DNA of 64,000 nucleotides, taken from positions 1,364,001-1,428,000 of the forward strand of contig NZ_CP031848.1 in the NCBI RefSeq assembly GCF_003441595.1, written 5' to 3'. The DNA is from Marinobacter sp. Arc7-DN-1 (GTDB lineage: Bacteria > Pseudomonadota > Gammaproteobacteria > Pseudomonadales > Oleiphilaceae). Below, piece after piece: positions 8,557-17,862 of this stretch. Both the position numbers and the translations under genes were made by a program. Under the pieces are notes generated by a model that did no database searches, was not told the origin of the DNA, and saw only the letters and a program-made list of their open reading frames with translations. Numbering within the stretch: the first letter of the stretch is position 1; each line of letters starts with the position of its first letter.

Positions 8557-9882
8557 TTGTCCACACAAGAACCTACGTCGAAAAAGCATGCCATCGATCA
8601 GCTCTACGCTCTGATTGCGAACGAGGAAGACGCGCGGGTCTGCAAGGATATTCCTGCAGAAGCCTGCCAGGAAGTGCCCCGCAATTTCTTTCTGATTCTG
8701 GCCAGCAACGTGCTGACCAAGCTGGGCGACCTGCTGATCAGCCCGAAAACCGTGCTGGCCTGGCTCATGAGCGCTGTTGGGGCACCCGCGCTGGTTGCCT
8801 GGCTGGTTCCCATCCGGGAATCCGGCTCCATGTTGCCGCAAATGGTCATCGCGGCCCAGGTCCGTCGACGGGCAGTTCGGAAGTGGTTCTGGACGCTGGG
8901 AAGTCTCGGCCAGGCGATAAGTGTCATCACCATGGCGGCGAGCGTGTGGTTTCTTGAGGGTTATGCCGCCGGTGGAGGAATCGTAGCCTCGCTCATCGCA
9001 TTTTCACTGGCCCGTGGATTCTGCTCGGTGTCCATGAAGGATGTTCAGGGCAAGTGCATCCCGAAAACCCGCCGGGGAAGGCTCTCGGGGCTGGCGTCCA
9101 CCATTGGTGGTACCGCAACCGTTATTCTTACAGTGCTCCTGTTCTGGGAGCGGGGCGATCCGACCATTGGTTTTTACACGGTACTTCTGCTGTTGGCCGC
9201 GGCACTCTGGGTGATCGCCGGCCTGCTGTTTGCCGGGGTAAAGGAATTCGAAGGCGAAACCGGTGGCGGCGGAAATGCCATCAACGAGGCATTTCGAAGC
9301 CTGTCCCTGCTCCGGGATGACGTTCCGTTCCGGAACTTCGTGATTACCCGGGCCCTGCTGCTCAGCTCGGCACTGGCTTCACCCTATTTGGTCGTACTGG
9401 CACAGAAAGAATCCGACATTGGCTGGATGTTGGGCGTTTTCCTGCTGGCCAGCAGTCTCGCCAGCTCGCTCAGTGCCAGTTTCTGGGGCTGGGCTGCCGA
9501 TACCTCAAGCCGGAAGGTGATGATTCGCGGCGCCGCCATGGCCAGCGGCGTATGCCTGGTGGTTGGATTTACAGCGCTTTGGCTCGGCACCAACATCGGC
9601 AGTGTATGGTTCTACCCCATTGCCTTCTTTGTTCTGAGCATTGCCCACGCCGGTGTGCGACTCGGTCGCAAAACCTATCTGGTGGACATGGCCGGCGGAA
9701 ACAAGCGCACAGACTACACCGCTGTCAGCAACACCGTGATCGGATTGCTGCTGCTTGCGACCGGTGGTCTGACTGCCCTTGTTTCAATGATCTCGGAGGT
9801 GGCCGTGATTATTGTTCTTGGCCTGATGGGGCTGGCTGGGATGTTCAGTGCCAGGGATCTGAAGGAAGTAACCGGGGATTGA
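8557..9882 (+). CDS. MFS-type transporter
   Basis: I place the start at a TTG (8557) preceded by GGAG nine bases upstream, giving 441 residues; the ATG at 8464 has no clear Shine-Dalgarno sequence. About twelve hydrophobic segments follow a 40-residue cytoplasmic N-terminus (QEVPRNFFLILASNVLTKLG). The central KDVQGKCIPKTRRGRLSGLA loop fits MFS carriers of unknown substrate. It is divergent from rlmJ with a short intergenic gap. Confidence 0.75.
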   Translation: MSTQEPTSKKHAIDQLYALIANEEDARVCKDIPAEACQEVPRNFFLILASNVLTKLGDLLISPKTVLAWLMSAVGAPALVAWLVPIRESGSMLPQMVIAAQVRRRAVRKWFWTLGSLGQAISVITMAASVWFLEGYAAGGGIVASLIAFSLARGFCSVSMKDVQGKCIPKTRRGRLSGLASTIGGTATVILTVLLFWERGDPTIGFYTVLLLLAAALWVIAGLLFAGVKEFEGETGGGGNAINEAFRSLSLLRDDVPFRNFVITRALLLSSALASPYLVVLAQKESDIGWMLGVFLLASSLASSLSASFWGWAADTSSRKVMIRGAAMASGVCLVVGFTALWLGTNIGSVWFYPIAFFVLSIAHAGVRLGRKTYLVDMAGGNKRTDYTAVSNTVIGLLLLATGGLTALVSMISEVAVIIVLGLMGLAGMFSARDLKEVTGD

Positions 9883-9894
9883 TAGCCGGCCCTT

Positions 9895-10260
9895 TCAGAC
9901 CGGCGCCCTGCCATCATTCAGTGCCAGGGCCCCTTTGACGATCCGGTAGATAATCCAGATCGAAACGCCGAGGAGAATAAACCAGCCGATAATCAGCGGC
10001 GTGGTGACAATGCCGATCACCGTCCACAGCAGGCCAATCCAGAAGGTGCGGATCTGCCAGCGGAAATGGTGTTCTACCCAGGTGTTGCGCACATCATCCA
10101 GTTTGACATAGTTGATGATCACACCCACCAGACCCGTGATGCCCCCCAGGAAAAACGACAGCGCCTGAAGTATGTAAACCACAACGGCCAGGTTACGGGC
10201 CGGGTCTGACCTGCGGGAGGCGGGATCCGGATCGGCGGGGATAAATTCCGACTCAGTCAA
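9895..10260 (-). CDS. DUF4870-like small membrane protein
   Basis: A 121-residue protein with an acidic N-terminus, then three or four hydrophobic helices (VVYILQALSFFLGGITGLVG, FWIGLLWTVIGIVTTPLIIG and VSIWIIYRIVKG). The segment TWVEHHFRWQIRTFW is typical of the DUF4870/YuxK-neighbour type of small inner-membrane proteins. The function is unknown. It is convergent with the MFS gene, 12 bases away. Confidence 0.7.
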   Translation of the reverse strand: MTESEFIPADPDPASRRSDPARNLAVVVYILQALSFFLGGITGLVGVIINYVKLDDVRNTWVEHHFRWQIRTFWIGLLWTVIGIVTTPLIIGWFILLGVSIWIIYRIVKGALALNDGRAPV

Positions 10261-10328
10261 GGCAAGGCTCCTGTTGAACGGTTATCCGGAGTCTATCACA
10301 GCATCCCGGGCCGGAAACGCCAGGCCGG

Positions 10329-11969
10329 TCAGTGATTGTCCGGACGGTAACCAAGACGGAAGCCACCCCAGTGCTTACCATTCACGTAGATAGGCACGGA
10401 CAGATCGTGCATGATCTCGCCAGTGTCCCGCCGGTAGGTTTGCAGCAGCATGTTCTCGGTGTGCGTACCACAACGGATGCCGGTCCGGTCATTGAACAGT
10501 CGCTTGCTCCGGCTCTTGACCAGGTCCACCTTCGGATCCCCGGTCGGCGCGTGGGCAAAATCCCGATTGTGGGTGGGCACATAACCATCCGGCGCAGCAG
10601 CAATGGCGAAAACTATCGCCCCATGCGCCTTCTTGACCTGCTCCTGAACCGCAGGCAGGTATTGATCGGTGAATTTGTCAAAGCTACTGGAATACTTGGG
10701 CGGATGGGTGTTCGGGATGGGTGTTCGTTTGTTGTCGAACAGCGCGCTCTCTGACAACTTGCCGTCACGAATGGCCTGCTCGAACAGCTGGCCAATCTGG
10801 TCGGCACCGGCCCTGGCCTGATCGTAGAACGGACGGTGATAACTGGCCTCGCTGTTCAGTGCGAAGGAGGCATTGGCTTTTTCCGCCAGCTCCATCAATG
10901 TGGCGGCCTGCTCTGCCAGAGATGCCACGCTGGAATCGCTCTCGGAAATCTGGTCCCGTACCGTTTCAATGGCCGAGAACACCTGCGCCAGACTCTGCTC
11001 GTTGTTCTGGTCAATTTCAGCAATCCGGGAAACCTGCTGCTGAACCCGGTCAGACTGGTCCCGGATCTGCTCCAGACGCTCGCCCACGCTCTCCACGGAG
11101 GTCAGCCCCGCCTCAACACTGCGGGCAAGGTCTTCAATCCGGGACACAATCAGCGTGGTATCCGAACGGATTTCCTCGAGGGTTTCCGCCACTTCACCGG
11201 TCGCCTGGGCCGTGCGACCCGCCAGCTGACGCACCTCATCCGCCACCACGGCAAATCCGCGGCCCTGATCACCCGCACGGGCGGCCTCAATGGCCGCATT
11301 GAGTGCAAGCAGATTGGTTTGCTCGGCAATACCCTGAATGGTGGCGGTCACGCCCTGGATCTTGTTGGACTTCTCGTTCAGCTCCTGGATCAGCCGGAGA
11401 TTCTCACCGGACTGCTGGTGTACCGCGCGCACACTGTCAATGGCCGAGATCAGCGCTTCGCGCCCCTCGATACTGACCTGCTTGTTCTGGAGAGCCATGG
11501 TGGCGGCATCGGTCGCCTGCTCGGAGGACTCCCGGACGGTCTCGGTAATCTGGCCCGCGTAATCGGCCATCTGGGCGGTTTCTTCCACCTGACGGTCCAG
11601 CCGGATCTTGAGCTGGTCTGCGGCGAAGGAGACCTGGGCGGCGGAAATAGCGTTCCTGTCCGCGCTTCCGGAGAGGGTTTCCACCAGAGCCCGCCCGGCT
11701 TTCGCATCGGAAAGCAACTGCCGACACTGGGCCCGGAGCGGATGATCTTCTGCCAGGGTGCCATCGTTCAGGGCCTTGAGCCCGCGTTCGGTCGGCTCCA
11801 GCACCCGGACGATCAGAAAGCCGCCAGCGGCCACAAGGCCAACCACCAGCCCAACCAGTGTTGATGCTGGTTCAAGACCTAGCAAAGGCGCCACCACTGC
11901 ACTGATGATCGCAAGAACAACGGCAACCGCCACCCCCCATAGTATTGAAGCCCGATCCAGTAACCCCAT
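10329..11969 (-). CDS. Methyl-accepting chemotaxis protein with C-terminal sensor domain
   Basis: A 546-residue receptor. Residues about 8-55 are two transmembrane helices with almost no periplasmic loop. Residues about 100-390 are the coiled-coil signalling domain with the canonical hairpin tip ([16 protein letters not shown]). Residues about 395-546 are a distinct globular domain with [23 protein letters not shown] and a final [12 protein letters not shown], resembling a Cache-type ligand pocket placed after the signalling hairpin. The sensor is therefore expected to be cytoplasmic. AGAGG lies five bases before the ATG. Confidence 0.88.
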   Translation of the reverse strand: MGLLDRASILWGVAVAVVLAIISAVVAPLLGLEPASTLVGLVVGLVAAGGFLIVRVLEPTERGLKALNDGTLAEDHPLRAQCRQLLSDAKAGRALVETLSGSADRNAISAAQVSFAADQLKIRLDRQVEETAQMADYAGQITETVRESSEQATDAATMALQNKQVSIEGREALISAIDSVRAVHQQSGENLRLIQELNEKSNKIQGVTATIQGIAEQTNLLALNAAIEAARAGDQGRGFAVVADEVRQLAGRTAQATGEVAETLEEIRSDTTLIVSRIEDLARSVEAGLTSVESVGERLEQIRDQSDRVQQQVSRIAEIDQNNEQSLAQVFSAIETVRDQISESDSSVASLAEQAATLMELAEKANASFALNSEASYHRPFYDQARAGADQIGQLFEQAIRDGKLSESALFDNKRTPIPNTHPPKYSSSFDKFTDQYLPAVQEQVKKAHGAIVFAIAAAPDGYVPTHNRDFAHAPTGDPKVDLVKSRSKRLFNDRTGIRCGTHTENMLLQTYRRDTGEIMHDLSVPIYVNGKHWGGFRLGYRPDNH

Positions 11970-12109
11970 AGAAACCTCTTCTTTATCGTTGCTTCTGCCA
12001 ACATTTTGTTATTTAAGGCCATCGTGGAGACTAAAGAATTGATGTGAGTTAATAACTCATACTTTAGTGTATTCAACTGGCTTATCGGCAGGAAAAGGGT
12101 TTTCTGAAA

Positions 12110-12163
12110 CAAAAAACCGCAAACCCGACCCACTCTGTTACCAAGTGGGCCGGATTTACGGTG
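12110..12163 (-). terminator. Terminator downstream of the phoA pair
   Basis: Read on the minus strand, a stem with small mismatches (ACCGTAAATCCGGCCCACTT against AGTGGGTCGGGTTTGCGGT) is followed by TTTTTT. It lies 48 bases past the stop of the lipoprotein phosphatase gene and should end the two-gene phoA transcript. Confidence 0.8.
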
Positions 12164-12210
12164 TTTTCAGCGCGGATCTGATGCTCTAAAAAACGTCAAC
12201 CTTACCGGGG

Positions 12211-13929
12211 TTATTGAACCTCCTGATTGGCAGCCCCGCTGATGTCGGCCGCATAATCCATTACATGATAGATCATGTTCTGCTCATTGGTGCCAGTCAG
12301 CAGGCTGGCGCCCGGGCCCCGGGCATAAATGCCTACGTCCTCTCCAGCGTGAGTCTCACTACCAAGCGGCACCAATGCCTCCTGATGATAGCCCGGTGAA
12401 GTGGTATCCACACTGGTCAGGTCCATTCTTCCGGCGTTGACCGGGTCACTATAGGTACGGTCCGCATCGGTCTCACTTCCATAGTCGCGCATGCCACGGC
12501 CATTGGCGTAGCCCAGCGTAGTGTATGGCAGGTCATCCGCCGCCAGTGCAGGCTGATCTTCCTCAATACCCACGACCTTGCCCAGAATCGGGTTACCGCG
12601 CCTGGGATAACCCGCCATCGTCAATACGTGGCTGTGATCCGCGGTCACAATGATGAGCGTATCCTCCGCACTGGTCTGATCCACGGCCACCTGAACGGCT
12701 TTTGCCAGTTCAATGGTATCGGTCAGTGCGCCATAAGCACTTCCCGCGTGGCTGGCATGATCAATCCGCCCCGCCTCGACGGTCAGGAAGAAACCATCGG
12801 TATCATTATCGAGAATGTCGATGGCCTTGGCGGTCATCTCACTCAGTGAAGGCTCACCGGCAACGTCATTGCCACGATCCGCCTCGTATTGCATGTGAGA
12901 CTCGTTGAACAGGCCGAACAGCCGGGAGGTGGTTGCCGGGTCGACGCTGTCAAAACCTGCCTTGTCATACACGTATACGCCTTGTGGATACTGAGCCTGC
13001 CACTCGGCGATCAGGTTGCGGCTATCGGTACGGTCACCCTCAACACTGGACGTCGCATCCGGACTGTTGAATGCGGAATCCCCGGGCAGGAAGTGGCGAC
13101 GGCCACCGCCCATGACCACGTCAATCCCATCAACATCCACGCCGGCGTAACGCTGTTCCAGAAGTTGCTCAAAACTGACCAGTTGATCGGCAATGTCCTT
13201 GCAGCCGGCCTGAACCGCTTCGGCAGGCATATCCGAAATGTCTTCCCAGTTGCGTTCCGCCGATTTGGCATAGGTAGCGGCCGGTGTGGCGTGGGTAATG
13301 CGTGCGGTGGAGACCACACCGGTGGCTTTGCCGCTAATCTCTGCCAGCTCCAACGTCGTTATCAGCTCATTGCCGGCAGCCGAGCTGCAATCGCCGCGGA
13401 TAACGTCCTCATCCACGCCGAGCACGCCTACATCGGTTTTTACCCCAGACACTATAGCAGTCATAGTCCCGGCGGAATCGGGTACCTGTGCGTCCACATT
13501 GTAGGTTTTGGCTAAACCGGCGAAAGGAAAACGCTCGAAACTCAGTTGATGTTCTTCTCCAAGCTTGCCCAGATTCTGACCTTCCAGAATGCGGGCAGCG
13601 GTGACTGTGGACAGGCCCATGCCGTCGCCCACGAACAGGATGACGTTCTTTGCTTTACCCCGGGCGTCGGCAATGGCTTCCTGAACAGATTCGGATTGAG
13701 CAACAGCGTCCCCACTGCCGGTAACCGTGGCCCAGGTCTCTTTGGCTGCCACGATCTCCCGCTGGCCCTGCTGGAACCAGGAATTGGACAGAGATGTCTC
13801 GAGTTGCTTCGAGGAAAGACTGGTAACACTCTCATCGGCTGGCTGCACCGAGCTCTTGTCGTCGTCATTCATGCATCCGGTCAGACCGATCACTGAAGCC
13901 GTCAGTGCGCTGAAAAGGTATTTGTTCAT
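12211..13929 (-). CDS. Alkaline phosphatase, predicted lipoprotein (PhoA family)
   Basis: A 572-residue enzyme with a lipobox (GLTGC) and an acidic linker, so it is probably membrane-anchored. PhoA-family catalytic motifs are in order: FVGDGMG (metal-binding Asp), PDSAGTMTA (nucleophile Ser), ITHATPAA (His where E. coli PhoA has Asp153), EAGRIDHASHAG, TADHSHV and ETHAGED. It releases phosphate from organic esters outside the cytoplasm. It starts 11 bases after the paralogous phosphatase, with AAGGAG seven bases before its ATG. Its middle third is DNA-identical to that paralogue. Confidence 0.93.
   Translation of the reverse strand: MNKYLFSALTASVIGLTGCMNDDDKSSVQPADESVTSLSSKQLETSLSNSWFQQGQREIVAAKETWATVTGSGDAVAQSESVQEAIADARGKAKNVILFVGDGMGLSTVTAARILEGQNLGKLGEEHQLSFERFPFAGLAKTYNVDAQVPDSAGTMTAIVSGVKTDVGVLGVDEDVIRGDCSSAAGNELITTLELAEISGKATGVVSTARITHATPAATYAKSAERNWEDISDMPAEAVQAGCKDIADQLVSFEQLLEQRYAGVDVDGIDVVMGGGRRHFLPGDSAFNSPDATSSVEGDRTDSRNLIAEWQAQYPQGVYVYDKAGFDSVDPATTSRLFGLFNESHMQYEADRGNDVAGEPSLSEMTAKAIDILDNDTDGFFLTVEAGRIDHASHAGSAYGALTDTIELAKAVQVAVDQTSAEDTLIIVTADHSHVLTMAGYPRRGNPILGKVVGIEEDQPALAADDLPYTTLGYANGRGMRDYGSETDADRTYSDPVNAGRMDLTSVDTTSPGYHQEALVPLGSETHAGEDVGIYARGPGASLLTGTNEQNMIYHVMDYAADISGAANQEVQ
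12806..13325. repeat. Identical 520-bp block, copy 1 (phoA conversion tract)
   Basis: Read base by base, this block is the same as 14518-15037, at an offset of 1712. On both sides the two genes diverge at once, at many synonymous and non-synonymous sites. It encodes the segment from about STARITHATPAATYA to KAIDILDN. The pattern indicates recent gene conversion or unequal crossover between tandem paralogues. Confidence 0.95.
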
Positions 13930-13940
13930 TGCCTTGCTCC

Positions 13941-15524
13941 TTATTCTTCAATTAAGCCCAGGGCCTGATCGATCAGGTGAAAAACCGTGCTTTGCTCAAT
14001 GGTGCCCTGCGCCAGATGAGCACCTGGTCCTTTTGCATGCAGGCTGACATCCTCACCGGAATGGGTCTCGCTACCGAGCGGAACCAATGCTTCCTGGTGA
14101 TAACCGGTGGTGGTGGTATCCACGCCAGTGAGATTCTGACGTCCGGCGTTAGGTGCCTGGCTGTAGACCGCGTCTGAATCTGTTTCCATGCCGAGATTAC
14201 GAAAACCGAGTCCGTTGGCGTATCCCAGGGTTGTGTAGGGCATGCCATCCTCGGCCATTGCCGGTTGTGTTTCACCAACACTCACAACTTTGCCCAGAAT
14301 GGGATTGCCTCGCTTGGGGTAACCGGCCATGGTAAATACATGGCTGTGGTCGGCGGTGACCATCACCAGCGTCTCTTCCGGGTTGGTGTTCTCCATCGCC
14401 TGCTTGACCGCATCGGAAAGTTCAATGGCTTCGGTCAGGGCACTGGCGGCATTACCGGCATGGTGGGCGTGGTCGACGCGGCCAGCTTCGACCACCAGCA
14501 AATAGCCCTTGTCATTGTTATCGAGAATGTCGATGGCCTTGGCGGTCATCTCACTCAGTGAAGGCTCACCGGCAACGTCATTGCCACGATCCGCCTCGTA
14601 TTGCATGTGAGACTCGTTGAACAGGCCGAACAGCCGGGAGGTGGTTGCCGGGTCGACGCTGTCAAAACCTGCCTTGTCATACACGTATACGCCTTGTGGA
14701 TACTGAGCCTGCCACTCGGCGATCAGGTTGCGGCTATCGGTACGGTCACCCTCAACACTGGACGTCGCATCCGGACTGTTGAATGCGGAATCCCCGGGCA
14801 GGAAGTGGCGACGGCCACCGCCCATGACCACGTCAATCCCATCAACATCCACGCCGGCGTAACGCTGTTCCAGAAGTTGCTCAAAACTGACCAGTTGATC
14901 GGCAATGTCCTTGCAGCCGGCCTGAACCGCTTCGGCAGGCATATCCGAAATGTCTTCCCAGTTGCGTTCCGCCGATTTGGCATAGGTAGCGGCCGGTGTG
15001 GCGTGGGTAATGCGTGCGGTGGAGACCACACCGGTGGATAAACCCTTGATTTCCGCAAGTTCCAGGGCCGTTACTACTTCATTGCCTGCGACCGTGCCGC
15101 AATCACCCCGCTGGACATCCTCGTCCACGCCCAGCACACCCGCATCGGTTTTCAAACCTGACATCATGGCGGTCATGGTGCCAGCTGAATCCGGAACCTG
15201 GGCATCGGTGTTATAGGTTTTCACGAGTGTCGAGAAGGGAAAGCTTTCAAAGCTCAGCAGATTTTCCTCGCCGGGACGGCCCTGCCTCTGGCCTTCCAGA
15301 ATGCGCGCAGCGGTAAGGGTGGACACCCCCATGCCATCGCCCACAAACAGAATGACGTTTTTCGCTTTATCCGAGGACTTCAGGGAGAGCTTCTGCTGAA
15401 GCTGTGCCTCGGCGTTACTAAACCAGCCATTGTCCTTTTGTGAGGTCGGTAGTATCCCTGCGAGGACACTGGCGGACAATGCCAGCCCGATTGCCACCGG
15501 AACTAACGTTCTTTCCAGATTCAT
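13941..15524 (-). CDS. Alkaline phosphatase, secreted (PhoA family)
   Basis: Starting at the ATG at 15524 (AAAGGA eight bases upstream) gives 527 residues with a Sec-type signal peptide and no lipobox cysteine. The catalytic motifs are the same as in its neighbour: FVGDGMG, PDSAGTMTA, ITHATPAA, EAGRVDHAHHAG, TADHSHV and ETHSGED. It is the first gene of a tandem pair of paralogues, one periplasmic or released and one lipid-anchored. On the minus strand upstream there is a CGTCATAACG that resembles one Pho-box half; I could not find a full Pho box. An alternative start at 15560 adds a non-signal-like extension. Confidence 0.92.
   Translation of the reverse strand: MNLERTLVPVAIGLALSASVLAGILPTSQKDNGWFSNAEAQLQQKLSLKSSDKAKNVILFVGDGMGVSTLTAARILEGQRQGRPGEENLLSFESFPFSTLVKTYNTDAQVPDSAGTMTAMMSGLKTDAGVLGVDEDVQRGDCGTVAGNEVVTALELAEIKGLSTGVVSTARITHATPAATYAKSAERNWEDISDMPAEAVQAGCKDIADQLVSFEQLLEQRYAGVDVDGIDVVMGGGRRHFLPGDSAFNSPDATSSVEGDRTDSRNLIAEWQAQYPQGVYVYDKAGFDSVDPATTSRLFGLFNESHMQYEADRGNDVAGEPSLSEMTAKAIDILDNNDKGYLLVVEAGRVDHAHHAGNAASALTEAIELSDAVKQAMENTNPEETLVMVTADHSHVFTMAGYPKRGNPILGKVVSVGETQPAMAEDGMPYTTLGYANGLGFRNLGMETDSDAVYSQAPNAGRQNLTGVDTTTTGYHQEALVPLGSETHSGEDVSLHAKGPGAHLAQGTIEQSTVFHLIDQALGLIEE
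14518..15037. repeat. Identical 520-bp block, copy 2 (phoA conversion tract)
   Basis: Second copy of the tract described at 12806-13325. The boundaries are sharp: the shared sequence starts at TTATCGAGAATG and ends at CACACCGGTGG. Confidence 0.95.
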
Positions 15525-15753
15525 AGCGCACATCCTTTCAACGGTGTTGTTGTCTGCCACTCCGGTACAACCTGTTCATCGAACAGAATTCCGGATCGAC
15601 TCCGCTAAAAAGATAGGGGCTCGTTATGACGTTAATCCTGCATTTGTGTTACTCAGGCATGAAGGTTGCTTGGCAGCTTCAATACTTTCCTCCCCCGGAC
15701 GCTGGCCAGGACCTGCCGGCGCGGACAGAGGCACGCCGGCGGAAATCCAAGCG

Positions 15754-16035
15754 TTATTGAGTAGCCTCCTCCATCCTGTCACCCGCTTCTTCGGCGGCAT
15801 CGCCCATCTCCTCGGCTGCGTTTTCCGCGCCTTCCTGTAACTCGCCCATGGCGCTTTCGTCCTGGCCGGTGGCTTCCTCGTAGGTTTCCTCGACTGAATC
15901 GCCAGCCTCTTCCATCATATCGCCGGCATTGTCCGCAGCTTTTTCTACATCGACACCCTCGTTGTCTTCGGAGCTGCAGGCGGCGAGGCCCAGTGTCAGA
16001 ACCACCAAAAGCGCACTCAGTGTGAGCTTGTTCAT
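15754..16035 (-). CDS. Small acidic lipoprotein
   Basis: A 93-residue protein from the ATG at 16035, which is preceded by AGAGGG. The signal peptide ends in LAACSSED (lipobox). The mature part is strongly acidic and alanine-rich, with repeated GD-MEEAGD and AEEMGDAAEEAGDRMEEA units likely to form one amphipathic helix. It has no recognisable catalytic motif. Such proteins are often abundant stress lipoproteins, but the function here is unknown. It is followed at some distance by the phoA operon on the same strand. Confidence 0.75.
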   Translation of the reverse strand: MNKLTLSALLVVLTLGLAACSSEDNEGVDVEKAADNAGDMMEEAGDSVEETYEEATGQDESAMGELQEGAENAAEEMGDAAEEAGDRMEEATQ

Positions 16036-16126
16036 ACCATATCCCTCTGTTGGTAAGTATTTACAACGCGAAACAGGGTACGGCGAGGCCCGGCCTAAAG
16101 GCAATTACCGGGCGATTACCCTTTGG

Positions 16127-16378
16127 TTAGCCGGCGCAGTCAGACAGCGACCGGCCATTGATGGTGATGAGGTGGTCAAACGGCAGCATGGTGCCTCGCC
16201 CCAGCAGCAGGAAGTCCTGCCCGGCCCGACTGCAAAGCTCGCGAATAACATCGTGAACCAGGCATATCTGGCCGGCACTGTCCCGGTAGGCCACCTCGAT
16301 CAGTTTGCCTGAGCCGAGATACTCCCGGAGCATAGCCTGAACGGCATAAGAGGCGGTGGTGGAGGGCCGGTCTGCCAT
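16127..16378 (-). CDS. Small conserved protein, possibly Rof/SH3-like
   Basis: An 83-residue protein. The stretch LIEVAYRDSAGQICLVHDVI followed by DFLLLGRGTMLPFDHLITIN has the alternating beta pattern of small Sm/SH3-like barrels such as the Rho inhibitor Rof. The similarity is by eye and weak. AGGGAAGA lies upstream of the ATG. It is divergent from alkB, from which it is separated by a 180-base regulatory region. Confidence 0.5.
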   Translation of the reverse strand: MADRPSTTASYAVQAMLREYLGSGKLIEVAYRDSAGQICLVHDVIRELCSRAGQDFLLLGRGTMLPFDHLITINGRSLSDCAG

Positions 16379-16423
16379 GGCTGATTCTTCCCTGTGATCG
16401 GGCTCTTCTTTAACTCATGAGTC

Positions 16424-16475
16424 TGGCTCAAAAAGCCGCCTTTGGCCAAAAAATGTCATTTGTCATTTTGAGCCA
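16424..16475. promoter_or_regulatory. Inverted repeat upstream of alkB, candidate operator
   Basis: TGGCTCAAAA (16424-16433) and TTTTGAGCCA (16466-16475) are perfect inverted copies. Between them lie two direct TGTCATT units. The site is about 85 bases before the alkB ATG and between divergent genes, a natural place for an alkane-responsive regulator. Which protein binds is unknown. Confidence 0.55.
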
Positions 16476-16560
16476 AGGCGCCCGCGATAATGCGCCGACC
16501 GTTGCATTGTCAGATTGTTCGACATAAATTGATAGTACGCGCACCGAACAGGAGAAAACA

Positions 16561-17829
16561 ATGAACGCCAAGACCTCTGACAACCTGGAATCGCATAAAG
16601 TCATATCCCCTGGCGAAACCGATTCCACTGGCAACTGGAAGGATCCGAAACGCTATATGTGGTTGCTCGGCCCTGCCCTGCCGGGTATTGGGCTCGCGGC
16701 CCTGACCGGTTACGCCCTGGCACCGAAGAAGCTGAAAGCCCTGGCCTGGACCGGCCCGGCCCTGGTACACGGCATCATCCCGGCGCTGGACCGTGCCATT
16801 GGCGAGGATCAGAGCAATCCGCCGGAATCGGCGGTGCAGACCCTGGAACAGGACAAGTACTACGACCGGATCGTAAAAGCCTTTATTCCGACCCAGTACG
16901 CCATGACCTTTTTGGGCGCCTGGCTGGCCAGCCGCAGGAATACCCCCCTGGACGACAGGATTGGCCTGACGCTCACCGTGGGCGCCATCAATGGTGTGGG
17001 CATCAACACCGCCCATGAGCTGGGCCACAAATCGAACAGGCTGAACAAGCTGTTGGCGATGGCGGCTTTGGCACCCACCGGGTATACCCACTTTGTTGTC
17101 GAACACAACTTCGGCCATCACATGCGGGTGGCCACACCGGAGGATCCGGCCAGCAGCCGGATGGGCGAAAGCTTCTGGAAGTTCCTGCCACGGACAGTAA
17201 TAGGCGGCATCAAGTCCTCCATCAGGATTGAGAAGGCGAGACTTGCCCGCAAAGGCAAGGGCTTCTGGAGCCTGGACAATGAGCTGCTTCAGGGCTGGGC
17301 CATGAGTGCCGGGTTCTTTGGTGCGACGACGTTGATTTGCGGCCCTCGGGCGTTGCCGTTCCTGGCGGCGCAGGCGGTGTATGGCGCTAGTTTGCTGGAG
17401 AGCGTGAATTACATTGAGCACTATGGCCTGCTGCGCCAGAAGGACAAGAACGGAAAATACGAGCGCACCCAGCCGGAGCATAGCTGGAACAGTAATCATA
17501 TTGTGACCAATCTGTTCCTGTATCAGTTGCAGCGACATTCAGATCACCATGCCCATCCTCAACGCAGCTTCCAGGCTTTGAGGCACTTCGAGAAGGCGCC
17601 GCAGTTGCCGGGTGGTTATGCGTCGATGCTGCTGCCGGCTTACCTGCCGCAGTGGTGGTATGAAACCATGGATAAGCGGGTGATTGATCACTACGAGGGG
17701 GATCTGAGCAAGATCAACTGGGATCCGGATCGTAAGGAAGAGCTGATGGCCAAATATGCGGATTACGCAGCGGAGGTGGCGGCTGAGGCGAGGGCCCGGC
17801 GCGCTGCCGCCAAATCCGAAGCTGCCTGA
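16561..17829 (+). CDS. alkB: Alkane 1-monooxygenase
   Basis: A 422-residue integral-membrane diiron enzyme that oxidises the terminal carbon of medium-chain n-alkanes using rubredoxin as electron donor. The histidine motifs are intact: HELGHK, EHNFGHH and LQRHSDHHA, plus the AlkB signature NYIEHYGL. Hydrophobic helices precede and separate the His boxes. The Shine-Dalgarno sequence is CAGGAG. No rubredoxin or rubredoxin reductase gene is adjacent, so electron partners must be elsewhere. The C-terminal tail is Ala/Arg-rich. A long hairpin repeat follows 33 bases after the stop. Confidence 0.96.
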   Translation: MNAKTSDNLESHKVISPGETDSTGNWKDPKRYMWLLGPALPGIGLAALTGYALAPKKLKALAWTGPALVHGIIPALDRAIGEDQSNPPESAVQTLEQDKYYDRIVKAFIPTQYAMTFLGAWLASRRNTPLDDRIGLTLTVGAINGVGINTAHELGHKSNRLNKLLAMAALAPTGYTHFVVEHNFGHHMRVATPEDPASSRMGESFWKFLPRTVIGGIKSSIRIEKARLARKGKGFWSLDNELLQGWAMSAGFFGATTLICGPRALPFLAAQAVYGASLLESVNYIEHYGLLRQKDKNGKYERTQPEHSWNSNHIVTNLFLYQLQRHSDHHAHPQRSFQALRHFEKAPQLPGGYASMLLPAYLPQWWYETMDKRVIDHYEGDLSKINWDPDRKEELMAKYADYAAEVAAEARARRAAAKSEAA

Positions 17830-17862
17830 AGCTCTGCGCCCAGCCTTCTTAGGTTGGTGCAA

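Noticed and set aside
8419-8841. N-terminal extension of rlmJ
   Set aside because: RlmJ starts with MLSYLHAFHAGNFADVQKH in all members I know; the extension is not conserved sequence.
10836-11864. 342-codon open frame antisense to the chemoreceptor gene
   Set aside because: Explained by codon bias of the receptor; no protein-like motifs.
15525-15640. Pho box upstream of the phosphatase operon
   Set aside because: Only one half-site-like CGTCATAACG was found; a second repeat at the right spacing is missing.
16510-17538. 342-codon open frame antisense to alkB
   Set aside because: AlkB is certain on the plus strand; this frame has no recognisable domain.
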